DNA from: Pirellula staleyi DSM 6068
GTDB taxonomy: Bacteria; Planctomycetota; Planctomycetia; Pirellulales; Pirellulaceae
Assembly: GCA_945870455.1 (NCBI GenBank)
Contig: CAMBSL010000020.1
Span: forward strand, 1 to 41,915
Direction of reading: 5' to 3'
DNA: 41,915 bases
Below are positions 8,355 to 17,071 of this stretch, one piece after another. A program made the position numbers and the translations under genes. The first letter of the stretch is position 1; each line of letters opens with the position of its first letter. The notes under the pieces are model-generated. The model saw only the letters and a program-made list of their open reading frames with translations. It was not told the origin of the DNA and did no database searches.

Positions 8355-9929
8355 ATGAAAATAGCGCACGAAGTTGCTATGTTCGAAGATTCGGTCGCGC
8401 ATTCGGTCGAAGGCAGGCTTCGCCAAAGGATTGGCAAAGATCGGATGGATCTTTGGTTTGGTGGTGGTGCCAAGTGGACGCAAATCGGGCATAATGTGAT
8501 CGGGATCGAGGTTGCTAGCTCGTTCATTGCAGATTGCGTCTCCAAGATGTTTCGAGACGATCTTCAGGCTGCGATTCTAGAGACAGCTGGCAACGGTTTC
8601 GGATTCCAAATCTCAGTTGCTTCTGCGTCGGAATCAACTTTGACAGACGATCGTCCCCAGCCTAGTCACTCACCGAAGTCACCTGTGCTCGCCTCCACCC
8701 TGACTATTCCGCCAATTGCCACGCGAAACGAATCCGACAGGCTCGATGCTCGTTCGCGCGAGCCTATGAAATTGGAGGGTAAATCTGTGTTGAGAGTTGT
8801 TCGCGACGGAACGCCAGATCGCGATGACGAGCATCACGACTCAACGGTCTCGTCATCCGAAATTCACGTCGACCGACTGGTTGAGATTCGCCGCGAGAAC
8901 GAAAAGCGATGGGACGAGTTTGTCGCGGGAGATCACAATAGGCTAGCGTTTACGGCTGGCCAAATGGTGTTGGAGCGGCCTGGGCAAATCAATCCGTTGC
9001 TCATTCATGGTCCAAGTGGAACGGGCAAATCGCACCTTGCGATCGGGCTGGCACACAAGATGCGTATGGTGCACCGCATGCGCCGCGTCTTAGTACTTAC
9101 TGCCGAGCAGTTTACGATCGAGTATATGGAAAGCGCTCGCGGTGGTGGTTTCGCAAACTTTCGCAGCAAGTATCGCGATGTCGAAGGAATCGTCATCGAT
9201 GACATTCAATTTTTTCTCGGTAAAGCAGGTACTCTCGCTGAGCTTCGCAATTCCATCGATATGTTACTGCGTGAAAAGCGACAAGTCATTTTGGTCGCAG
9301 ACCGAGGCCTAAAGGAGTTGTCGGGGCTCGGTGCGGATCTGTATGCTCGACTGTCAGGCGGCATGGCTTGCGCCATCGATCCCCTCGATGCTAAAACGCG
9401 AGGGAATGTATTGGCCAAGATTTGCAAAAAGCGAAACATCGACTTAGCAGACTCAACGCTCAACCATTTATCTCAACATTGCAGTGGAGATGCAAGAGTT
9501 TTGCAAGGTGTGGCACACCGCCTAGGAGCGCAGCAGCGTGTACTTGGCCGTGCATTGACCGAGGACGAGGCGGTTCGATGCACTTTGGATTTGATTCGAG
9601 CATGCCAACCCGTTGTTCGAATGAATGATATTGAAAAAGTAGTTTGCGAAGCGTTTGGTCTCGAAGAAAAGATGCTTAGAGCCAAAAGCAAGTGTCAGAG
9701 CATTAGCCAACCCAGAATGCTGGCTATGTTCTTGGCCCGTAAATACACTCGCACCGCACTCTCGGAAATTGGCGAATACTTCGGCAATCGCCAGCATTCA
9801 ACCGTGATCTCGGCTCAGAAAAAAGTCGAGCAATGGATTGAATCGGATGGGCTTATCGGATGTGGTCGAGGCCAGATCGGTGTGCGAGAGATCCTCCGAA
9901 ATCTCGAGGCAACCTTGCAAGTCGGCTAA
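8355..9929 (+). CDS. dnaA: Chromosomal replication initiator protein DnaA
   Basis: A 524-residue DnaA with all four domains. Residues 1-90 form the N-terminal interaction domain, about 95-180 a variable charged linker, and 190-400 the AAA+ core. Walker A is GPSGTGKS at 219-226, an unusual form of the common GGxGLGKT, and Walker B is VIDD ending at 283 in a typical IDDIQFF context. Domain IV starts near 423 and carries the signature helix-turn-helix (RMLAMFLARKYT ... ALSEIGEYFGNRQHSTVI) that reads DnaA boxes. The ATG at 8355 is supported by AGGAG at 8344-8348, six bases upstream. The usual neighbours dnaN, recF and gyrB are absent, so the gene is isolated. DnaA-ATP opens oriC and loads the replicative helicase. 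Confidence 0.95.
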   Translation: MKIAHEVAMFEDSVAHSVEGRLRQRIGKDRMDLWFGGGAKWTQIGHNVIGIEVASSFIADCVSKMFRDDLQAAILETAGNGFGFQISVASASESTLTDDRPQPSHSPKSPVLASTLTIPPIATRNESDRLDARSREPMKLEGKSVLRVVRDGTPDRDDEHHDSTVSSSEIHVDRLVEIRRENEKRWDEFVAGDHNRLAFTAGQMVLERPGQINPLLIHGPSGTGKSHLAIGLAHKMRMVHRMRRVLVLTAEQFTIEYMESARGGGFANFRSKYRDVEGIVIDDIQFFLGKAGTLAELRNSIDMLLREKRQVILVADRGLKELSGLGADLYARLSGGMACAIDPLDAKTRGNVLAKICKKRNIDLADSTLNHLSQHCSGDARVLQGVAHRLGAQQRVLGRALTEDEAVRCTLDLIRACQPVVRMNDIEKVVCEAFGLEEKMLRAKSKCQSISQPRMLAMFLARKYTRTALSEIGEYFGNRQHSTVISAQKKVEQWIESDGLIGCGRGQIGVREILRNLEATLQVG

Positions 9930-10074
9930 TTGCAAGTCGGCTGATGCGACACAGCCGACAAAAGGCACAGACACGCTTCGCCGTGCCGTTCGCAGTTAAG
10001 CTTTTGCTAGACTAGTACTCCAGGTGGACGGCACATGGAATGTACCTACTACTTTGACTTTGGTCGGCTGTGTC
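9912..10074. repeat. 12-bp inverted repeat and short tandem repeat between dnaA and the converging M41 gene
   Basis: GACACAGCCGAC at 9948-9959 is the exact reverse complement of GTCGGCTGTGTC at 10063-10074; the right arm reaches the stop codon of the converging gene. Just before, the end of dnaA and its trailer contain two near-identical 15-base copies of a TGCAAGTCGGCT unit. The 103 bases between the arms have no gene and contain complementary GGCAC/GTGCC pieces. The arrangement looks like a small mobile or REP-type element, or a bidirectional transcription end, but neither is proven. Confidence 0.5.
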
Positions 10075-10640
10075 TATTGCAGCCATGCTTTCACTTCGTA
10101 TTCGATTTGATCGTGATCGATTTCTTCATGGGCCAGGAGTAGGTCTTGAACGGCCGCGACTGCGGCCCAATAACGGTCCTGGGAGAGGGTATGATGGAGC
10201 TCAGCTACGATTTGCTCGAGCATTGCTAGGCATCGAACATCGCTTCCAGAATTCGAACGAGCTCCAGAATTCGAACGAGCTCCAGAACTCGAACGAGCCC
10301 CAGAAATCGAACGAGCCCCAGAAATCGAACGAGCCCCAGAAATCGAACAAGCGAGCGTCCAAGCTTGTTTCCAGTCTTCGGACCATTCCGGCACAAGGCC
10401 CGGATGGAGGGGTTCCGATCGATAAATCATTTCGGCAACGGGTCCAGCTAAAACGACTGCTAATTGATCGGCAATCGAACTGCCAGCGGGCCAATGGATT
10501 TCGACGTGACCGTGCAAATGCTTCTCCTCGGGAGTGATCGAGGCAATCGAGGCTTTTGCACCACAAATAACGGCCATCACGCAGTGACCCGCCTCGTGAT
10601 AGGCAGTTCGGAGCTGTTCTTCGTCGTCGTGGCGAATCAT
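10074..10640 (-). CDS. Second stand-alone M41-like zinc peptidase domain, with internal hexapeptide repeat
   Basis: A 188-residue protein. The zinc motif HEAGH is at residues 15-19 in an FtsH-type context (TAYHEAGHCVMAVI), and an Asp89 in SEDWKQAW sits where the third zinc ligand of M41 is expected. There is no AAA+ domain and no membrane segment. Residues about 99-132 are five to six copies of S-(I/S/N)-S-G-A-R, encoded by an 18-bp tandem repeat inserted just after the helix that carries the third ligand, before the C-terminal helical part. The ATG at 10640 is preferred over a TTG four codons upstream. It lies 48 bases after the PQQ-propeller gene and is probably cotranscribed with it. Activity and partner are unknown; the similarity to the 2768-3295 protein is confined to the fold and zinc motifs. 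Confidence 0.8.
   Translation of the reverse strand: MIRHDDEEQLRTAYHEAGHCVMAVICGAKASIASITPEEKHLHGHVEIHWPAGSSIADQLAVVLAGPVAEMIYRSEPLHPGLVPEWSEDWKQAWTLACSISGARSISGARSISGARSSSGARSNSGARSNSGSDVRCLAMLEQIVAELHHTLSQDRYWAAVAAVQDLLLAHEEIDHDQIEYEVKAWLQ
10241..10352. repeat. 18-bp in-frame tandem repeat (five full copies plus partial ends)
   Basis: Full units of 18 bases begin at 10254, 10272, 10290, 10308 and 10326, with partial copies on both sides. The last three full copies are identical, and the first two differ at a few positions (for example AGCTCC against AGCCCC). Because the unit is a multiple of three, it adds the six residues SxSGAR per copy to the M41-like protein without a frameshift. Identical neighbouring units point to recent slippage or unequal exchange. 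Confidence 0.93.
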
Positions 10641-10688
10641 GCTGGCAAGCAAAGAGTGGAACGTTGACTGTTCTTTTTTAAGCGGACC

Positions 10689-12347
10689 TTATTTGACAGG
10701 CTCGCTCTTTGTCCCTTCCTGAATCGCAAAGATGCGGTTGCGGTTTGCGATATAGATCGTTTCGTTGGCTGCGATAGGGGTTGTGTATAGCGCCGAACCC
10801 AGATTGATCTCCGCGATAAGCTTCTTCGTAGCGGAAAGTTCGAAGATCGAGATATCACCATCTTCGTCGCCAATGTAAATCTTGCCGTCTGCAACCAACG
10901 GGGATGCCCAGGATGCAGCCAACATGTCGTGCGTCCAGTGAGCTTCACCTGTTTTCGCATTCAAGCAATGGAGCATTCCACTAAAGTCGGCGATAAACAA
11001 CAGATTGTCCTTGATCGTGACTGTCCCGCACGTTCGGTGCATCGTTGTTTCGAACTCTTTCGCGTCACTCCCAACGTAATGCCACACAACCGCAGAGTTT
11101 TTATTGTCGCGTTCGACATCCCCGTCGGCAGCCACCAACGCTTGCTTGCGTTTTGGGGCAATTGTTTTGGTCATATCTTTAGAGTTGTAAACGAGTGTTG
11201 GGCTGACATCGCCGCGTTTGGTTGGGTCGATGCACCAAAGATGCCCGCCCCCTTCACCGTGTTCAGGATCTTCACCAACGGCGACATAAACCAATCCATC
11301 GTAAATGACGGGCGTGGCGATGATGTGATTGCGAGTTGCCCCGTTCAGTTTGTAGACCGAGTCTTTTGGATTTGCATCAAACTTCCAGAGCATTTTGGCT
11401 TTGCCGTTGTCACCTGCCGGATCGAAGCTGTACAGCCAGCCATCGCCACCGCCGAAAATGACCTGCTCTTGACCGCCGAGTACCGCCGACGCAGGAGAGG
11501 ACCATTGCCCATGCAAAATATTGGCTCCCGGCGTGTTGTCTGTCCACAGCACCGAGCCGGTTAGCCTGTTCATGCAAATAAAACTCGGGGCTTTTTCTTC
11601 GGGGACCGTCAAGTGACCGTCATCGACACCATTGGACGTGTTGACAAACAGCAGGTCGCCCACGCAAGTTACCGAGCAGCTGCACATGTTGTGTTGAGAC
11701 ACATTTAATTGAGACATCATGTCCAATTTCCAAACCACGTCGGCTTCGTCTTTGTTTTCGTTGGGCTCTTTGTTGAATCCGTCGTTTTCACCATCCAAAA
11801 AGCCTTCTGTATCAAGACAAACGACTTCGCCTCGACTGCTGACGTACCACAATCGATCTCCATCGATCAACGGTGCGCAGCAGATTCCTTGATTGGGCCA
11901 GTCATGAACCCGGCCAGTAGGAAGCTTTTCGCTGCTATGTTGCCAAAGAAACTTTCCGTCCTTTTCGTCAAAGCAGACGAGAACACCTAGATCCACCGTG
12001 GCTGGATAACGTTTGATGTAGCCGCTGCCGTTATTTGTACCTACGTATACCTTATTGTTTGCAACGACCGGATTGCCGTAGGTTTCTGATCCGAGAGGAC
12101 TCGACCATCGGATATTTTGACCGGTTTTTACATCGAATTTGGTTGGAAGCGGACCGGTCTTTGGGACGTTGTTTCGTTCGGGGGATCCACCCCACTGAGG
12201 CCAGTCTTTCGCACCTACTTTGAGCTTTGCGATCGCTGCTTGAGCAACGGCGGTTGGATCATAATCGTCTGCTATGGACAGGGACGACCCAATGCAGCAA
12301 ACAGAAAGAACTTGAAATGGAAAAAAACGCTTTGCGGCCAATCGCAT
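10689..12347 (-). CDS. Exported PQQ-type beta-propeller (BamB/alcohol-dehydrogenase-like repeat) protein
   Basis: A 552-residue protein with an N-terminal signal-type segment (about residues 8-26) and then repeated propeller blades. Early landmarks are DWPQWGGSPERNN and KTGQNIRWSSPLGSETYGNPVV; later blades read LLFIADFSGMLHCLNAKTGE and KIYIGDEDGDISIFEL. The alternation of A-x-x-G-x-x-x-W-like blade ends with short beta strands is typical of PQQ-repeat proteins, very abundant in planctomycetes as secreted or periplasmic proteins. No clear catalytic calcium/PQQ aspartate pair stands out, so it may be a structural or binding propeller instead of a quinoprotein dehydrogenase. The stand-alone M41 gene follows 48 bases downstream. 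Confidence 0.85.
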   Translation of the reverse strand: MRLAAKRFFPFQVLSVCCIGSSLSIADDYDPTAVAQAAIAKLKVGAKDWPQWGGSPERNNVPKTGPLPTKFDVKTGQNIRWSSPLGSETYGNPVVANNKVYVGTNNGSGYIKRYPATVDLGVLVCFDEKDGKFLWQHSSEKLPTGRVHDWPNQGICCAPLIDGDRLWYVSSRGEVVCLDTEGFLDGENDGFNKEPNENKDEADVVWKLDMMSQLNVSQHNMCSCSVTCVGDLLFVNTSNGVDDGHLTVPEEKAPSFICMNRLTGSVLWTDNTPGANILHGQWSSPASAVLGGQEQVIFGGGDGWLYSFDPAGDNGKAKMLWKFDANPKDSVYKLNGATRNHIIATPVIYDGLVYVAVGEDPEHGEGGGHLWCIDPTKRGDVSPTLVYNSKDMTKTIAPKRKQALVAADGDVERDNKNSAVVWHYVGSDAKEFETTMHRTCGTVTIKDNLLFIADFSGMLHCLNAKTGEAHWTHDMLAASWASPLVADGKIYIGDEDGDISIFELSATKKLIAEINLGSALYTTPIAANETIYIANRNRIFAIQEGTKSEPVK

Positions 12348-12652
12348 TTGTCTTGCCTTGTGGGGAGGTAGGGACTTAACGAACGAGTCAGGATGCCAGC
12401 TTTCTCATTGAAAATCTGGCCATCGTGGAATTTTTATTGTATCCGATACCTTTGCAATCGTGAAATGGATGAATTGGCGGAGTTTTTCGAAGGATTTGAC
12501 GGCGCCCCGATGGCGTGCCATTTCTTTGACAAGTAAGTTGCAATTTGGTTGCTTGCTCATCAAGACCTAGCAAAATACAATCGAGACACCCAGTCAGACC
12601 TGCGCGTCCCACGACTTCTGCAACCGTTCCACTCAGAATTCCTACCCTCACT
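12348..12652. other. Divergent intergenic region, no gene seen
   Basis: 305 bases lie between the diverging propeller and TIM-barrel genes. A minus-strand open frame at 12388-12651 encodes 87 residues with no recognisable family and is not called. A TTGACA at 12526-12531 points towards the TIM-barrel gene, but the hexamer 17 bases later (TTGCTT) is a poor -10, so I do not call a promoter. Confidence 0.4.
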
Positions 12653-13552
12653 ATGCTAAATCAACATTCTCGCCGCCATTTTTTGTCCACTGCATCGGCC
12701 GCAGTCACTGCGATGACAGTAACCAATGCAAACGCCTTCGCTAAAACTGAAAACAATAAGCCGTTCAAGATTTCTTTAGCGCAATGGTCACTCAACAAGC
12801 CACTGTTCAAAAAAGAGATAGACAATCTCGACTTCGCTAAAATTGCCAAAGAGAAATTCGGCATCGATGCCGTCGAGTATGTAAACCAGTTCTTCAAGGA
12901 CAAGGCAAAAGACGAAAAGTATTTAGCCGAAATGAAGAAGCGCACGAATGATCTGGGCGTCACCAATGTTCTGATCATGATCGACGGCGAAGGTGCACTG
13001 GGTGACAAGGATGAGGCAAAGCGAACGCAGGCAGTCGAAAACCATTACAAGTGGGTTCAAGCTGCCAAGTTCCTCGGTTGCCATTCCATACGCGTGAACG
13101 CTCAGACGGAGAAGGATGGCGACTACGAGGAAGGCAAGAAGCTCGCAGCGGATGGACTGCGTCGATTAGCCGAATACGCCAAACCGCTCGATGTCGGAGT
13201 TATTGTTGAGAACCACGGGGGACTCAGTTCTAATGGCAAATGGCTTGCCGAAACCATTCGGCTAGCGAATGTTGCCAATTGCGGAACCCTTCCAGACTTT
13301 GGAAATTTCTATGAGTATGATCGCTATCAAGGGGTAACCGACTTGATGCCTCACGCAAAGGCAGTTAGCGCAAAGAGCTATGACTTTGATGAAAATGGGA
13401 ACGAGACCAAGATCGACTTCCCCAGAATGCTGAAGATCGTTTTGGATGCGGGATACCATAGCTGGGTAGGTATCGAATACGAAGGCAACCGATTGAGTCC
13501 CGACGAAGGAATCATGGCGACGAAGAAACTGCTCGAAAAATGTATGGGATAG
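12653..13552 (+). CDS. Tat-exported sugar phosphate isomerase/epimerase-like TIM-barrel protein
   Basis: 299 residues from the ATG at 12653; the frame is open further upstream, but this start places a twin-arginine signal ([17 protein letters not shown]) at the N-terminus, ending near ANAFA. The mature part is an AP-endonuclease-2/xylose-isomerase-like TIM barrel. Landmarks are [45 protein letters not shown] with a likely metal-binding Glu, TLPDFGNF, and the C-terminal WVGIEYEG with a second metal-ligand Glu. Family members isomerise or epimerise sugars and inositols; the substrate is not identifiable. Export through Tat suggests a folded, metal-loaded periplasmic enzyme. The response regulator starts 15 bases downstream, so the two may share a transcript. 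Confidence 0.85.
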   Translation: MLNQHSRRHFLSTASAAVTAMTVTNANAFAKTENNKPFKISLAQWSLNKPLFKKEIDNLDFAKIAKEKFGIDAVEYVNQFFKDKAKDEKYLAEMKKRTNDLGVTNVLIMIDGEGALGDKDEAKRTQAVENHYKWVQAAKFLGCHSIRVNAQTEKDGDYEEGKKLAADGLRRLAEYAKPLDVGVIVENHGGLSSNGKWLAETIRLANVANCGTLPDFGNFYEYDRYQGVTDLMPHAKAVSAKSYDFDENGNETKIDFPRMLKIVLDAGYHSWVGIEYEGNRLSPDEGIMATKKLLEKCMG

Positions 13553-13567
13553 GATTGGGATAGGATA

Positions 13568-14122
13568 TTGTCAAACTCTACCGATCCGAACTGCCAAAGC
13601 ATCTTGCTGGTCGACGACAGCTTCATTCTGCGCGATCGACTAGCAGAAGCGTTTCTGGAGCGGGGCTTTCGTGTGAGCGTGGCGGGGACTTGCGACGAGG
13701 CTGTTGAGCTGTACCGATTGGACCCAACGGATTTGGCGGTGGTCGATCTGAGAATGCCAGGCCGAACGGGACTAACCGTTATCGCGGACCTCAAGGCTAT
13801 TCGTCCGGAAGTTCAAGTCTTGATCCTTTCCGGTTTCGGAAGTATTGCGACAGCCATTGATGCCATACGCTTGGGTGCCGTCAATTTTTTGCCCAAGCCC
13901 GCGGATGCGGATGACATCCTGAACGCTTTCAAGCGAGGCGGAACAGAGGTTCCGATGGTTGAGAGCGATGACGAGATTTTGGTCCCAACCCTGGCACAAG
14001 CTGAATGGGAGCACATACATCGCGTTTTGGCAGATTGCAGTAACAACATCTCGGAAGCCGCCAGGCGATTGGGGATTCATCGAAGATCACTCCAACGCAA
14101 ACTGCGAAAACGTGCCCCTTGA
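13568..14122 (+). CDS. RegA/ActR/PrrA-type response regulator with Fis-like HTH
   Basis: A 184-residue protein of the compact RegA/ActR/PrrA class. The receiver domain shows the acidic pair Asp16-Asp17, the phosphorylation site Asp60 in VVDLRMPG, Ser88 in LILSGFGS and Lys110 in FLPKPADADD. The C-terminal 26 residues form a Fis-type helix-turn-helix (ISEAARRLGIHRRSLQRKL). In proteobacteria such regulators respond to redox through a RegB-type kinase; here no kinase gene is nearby, so it is an orphan. The start is a TTG at 13568, with AGGAT just upstream. Whether it controls the preceding TIM-barrel gene or respiration is not visible. Confidence 0.9.
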   Translation: MSNSTDPNCQSILLVDDSFILRDRLAEAFLERGFRVSVAGTCDEAVELYRLDPTDLAVVDLRMPGRTGLTVIADLKAIRPEVQVLILSGFGSIATAIDAIRLGAVNFLPKPADADDILNAFKRGGTEVPMVESDDEILVPTLAQAEWEHIHRVLADCSNNISEAARRLGIHRRSLQRKLRKRAP

Positions 14123-14431
14123 TGCTCACAGAGTTCCCACATCTTTTGATCTTGCTCCCCTCGCCCTGTAATCGGGGAGAGCGACGGTGTTAGTTAAAGG
14201 CAAGTGCCGATTCAAAAAAATGTAATTTTTGAATTCCTTTCTGTGCCCGAGGTCTTCGGGCCGTGTGGACTTGGGGCCAGCCCCTAACCCCGGGATTTTT
14301 AAGGCATGGCTCCGAAAGTCATTCTCTTTTTGTGTGTCCCATGATCTAATTCATAAGCACGGTCAATCGGAACCAGGCTCTGTGGGGACACAACCTAGTA
14401 AGGGATCACCGTGTCGATAGTAAGTCATCGA
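14123..14431. other. Intergenic region left of the IS110 element
   Basis: No coding signal is seen. It contains a six-base hairpin GCCCGA/TCGGGC at about 14247-14263 and an eight-base inverted repeat TGTGTCCC (14333-14340) / GGGACACA (14385-14392). C- and G-rich stretches resemble the other repeat-bearing gaps in this window. The exact left end of the IS element cannot be placed because IS110 elements lack standard terminal inverted repeats. Confidence 0.4.
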
Positions 14432-14458
14432 GAGCGTTTTGAGCCTAGCTCAGAACGC

Positions 14459-14460
<2 letters not shown>
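14432..14460. terminator. 13-bp hairpin at the 3' end of the IS110 transposase
   Basis: GAGCGTTTTGAGC (14432-14444) pairs with GCTCAGAACGCTC (14448-14460) around a three-base loop, with a single G-T wobble. The transposase stop codon (14459-14461) overlaps the right arm, so on the minus strand the hairpin forms immediately after translation ends. No strong T-run follows on the minus strand. It may act as a terminator or be part of the IS end. Confidence 0.55.
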
Positions 14461-15412
<952 letters not shown>

Positions 15413-15565
15413 AATATCCCATCCTAGTGAATTCGAGCTTACGCAGGGCAGCTCTTGCGACGGTTCGGGTTTAGTAAAAACGCCTTGCGATCAGGCTCTC
15501 CCACGGCCTCAAGGACCAAGGGGTAATCGATCTACAAAACGTTGGAAGATGAAGTTTCCAATTGT

Positions 15566-15590
15566 GATTCTGAGCGAATCGCTCAGAATC
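15566..15590. repeat. Perfect 11-bp hairpin upstream of the IS110 transposase
   Basis: GATTCTGAGCG (15566-15576) and CGCTCAGAATC (15580-15590) are exact reverse complements around a three-base AAT loop. It lies 154 bases upstream of the transposase start, in the non-coding end where IS110 elements keep structured RNA. Confidence 0.7.
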
Positions 15591-16243
15591 CGATACCATT
15601 ACTACATACTAGGGGTCGGGGGTGAGGGGATTACACTGTGTTTTGATTTGGATTTTGATCGTGAATTCAATGTCTAGCCACGTTTCAGAAGCGTAAACAA
15701 ACCACTGAACCGGAGGCTACCATGTCAGGGCTCTACCCCTCACCCCCCCCCTCTCTCCCCGACGAAGCGGGGCGAGGGGGAGAAAACGCACGGAGATCAC
15801 GCAAATCCATTGGGATTTCTAGTCTGGCGTGCTGCGAAATGTGGGTAAAGATGAGGCGTCTCGCTCATGGATTCACGAGCGCGCTCGCGCCACGCGATGG
15901 TAACCCGTGCCCGTAGGCGAGGCGCCGACTGCAAATCCTCGCTAACGCTTCGGGTTACCATTAAAGCAACAAGACGTTGCGTATCGGGTTAGGAAGCCGC
16001 CAAAGACAAGGAATGTTGCCAATAAGTTCACAGCATGGTTGCGAAAGGCAACACAAATGGAACGTCGAGTCCATCGAGGCGAGGTCGCAGATAGTACGGT
16101 TGTAACGGATGCACCGAGAAGTCTTATAAATACTGCCAGTCTTTCTTATTTGATTGCTACGGAGCCTCGCGTGACTCAGGTAAGCGATGTAATTGAATGC
16201 ATTGCAAATCACCGAGTCCTAATTTTGGTACCCCGAGCAATCT
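15591..16243. other. Repeat-rich intergenic region, no gene called
   Basis: Open frames at 15722-15916 and 16039-16275 have no recognisable domain and low-complexity sequence, so they are not called. The stretch around 15734-15783 is a C-rich then G-rich block (CTCTCCCC ... GCGGGGCGAGGGGGAG) that can fold back. A REP-like inverted repeat at 15897-15961 is listed separately. The promoter of the NatA-type gene should lie towards 16243 but is not obvious. Confidence 0.45.
15897..15961. repeat. REP-like inverted repeat with 11-bp perfect arms
   Basis: ATGGTAACCCG (15897-15907) is the exact reverse complement of CGGGTTACCAT (15951-15961). The interior carries smaller complementary pieces such as GCGAGG and CCTCGC. 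This layout, with G/C-rich arms in a non-coding gap, is typical of dispersed palindromic elements. Confidence 0.75.
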
Positions 16244-17071
16244 ATGGATTTTGTTCAAGTTCAAAACCTATGTAAGAACTATCCCGATGCCGCCCTAGGT
16301 GAATTCAAAGCGCTCGATAACATAAGTTTCGTGGCGAGAGCGGGAGAAGTCTTTGGACTCCTCGGCCCGAACGGAGCAGGCAAGACAACCGCGCTGCGAA
16401 TATTGGCCACCATCCTTCAACCGTCATCAGGGTCCGTGCGGATCTATAATTTTGATGTCACCGAGCAGGCGGACTTTGTTCGGCATTCGATTGGTTTCGT
16501 TTCGAACAACACAGCGATCTACGACCGTATGAGCGCATGGGAATTTGTCGAATACTTCGGACGGCTTTACGCCTTGCCAGCCGATCGACTCTACCCCCGG
16601 ATGGAAAAAATATTTCGGACACTCCAAATGGAAGAGTTTCGAGATTGCCCCGGCGTAAAAATGTCGACCGGGATGAAACAGAAAGTCTCGATCGCGCGCG
16701 CATTGATTCACGACCCGCCCGTATTGATCTTCGATGAAGCTTCGCTCGGACTCGATGTGATGGTTGCACGAGCGTTACAATCCATCGTTATGGACCTGCG
16801 AGATCAAGGCAAGTGCATCATTTACTCAACGCATATCATGCGCGAAGTCGAACGATTGTGCGACCATGTCGCGATCATCTACAAAGGTAAACTGCTCGAT
16901 ACCGGAACGCTGGAGGAACTGGCAGATCGTCATGAACAAAATGACTTCGAAGAACTGTTCTTTCAATTGCTCACCAAAGGGGACAAGGGACATTTCGATG
17001 CCAAACCACCTGTTGACCTAGGAATGCGGATACGCACCGCCTCCACCGCCTCGCAGGGCCGCGCACTATGA
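16244..17071 (+). CDS. NatA-type ABC transporter ATP-binding protein
   Basis: A 275-residue nucleotide-binding subunit of the NatA/CcmA group. Walker [10 protein letters not shown] is at 41-49, the signature MSTGMKQK at 140-147 is a degenerate LSGG-type motif common in NatA proteins, Walker B is VLIFDE ending at 164, and the switch His is 197 in IYSTHIMRE. After the Walker B glutamate the sequence is DEASLGLD where most relatives have DEPTxGLD, a mild oddity. The stop codon overlaps the start of the permease gene as ATGA. With the next gene it should form an exporter; NatAB itself exports sodium, but relatives handle many substrates. Confidence 0.93.
   Translation: MDFVQVQNLCKNYPDAALGEFKALDNISFVARAGEVFGLLGPNGAGKTTALRILATILQPSSGSVRIYNFDVTEQADFVRHSIGFVSNNTAIYDRMSAWEFVEYFGRLYALPADRLYPRMEKIFRTLQMEEFRDCPGVKMSTGMKQKVSIARALIHDPPVLIFDEASLGLDVMVARALQSIVMDLRDQGKCIIYSTHIMREVERLCDHVAIIYKGKLLDTGTLEELADRHEQNDFEELFFQLLTKGDKGHFDAKPPVDLGMRIRTASTASQGRAL

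Noticed and set aside
7630-10074. Origin of replication next to dnaA
   Set aside because: No DnaA-box cluster and no AT-rich unwinding stretch were seen. The only exact TTATCCACA I noted is isolated at 41565.
10241-10352. CRISPR array
   Set aside because: The 18-bp units are directly adjacent with no spacers and lie inside a coding frame.
10929-11564. A 211-codon plus-strand open frame
   Set aside because: It is antisense to the PQQ-propeller gene; the propeller repeat structure shows which strand codes.
12388-12651. Minus-strand gene of 87 codons
   Set aside because: No ribosome site and no family; it fills the divergent promoter region of two well-supported genes.
15722-15916. Small plus-strand gene of 64 codons
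   Set aside because: The start region is a C-rich repeat block and the end is a REP-like palindrome; the translated product is low complexity.
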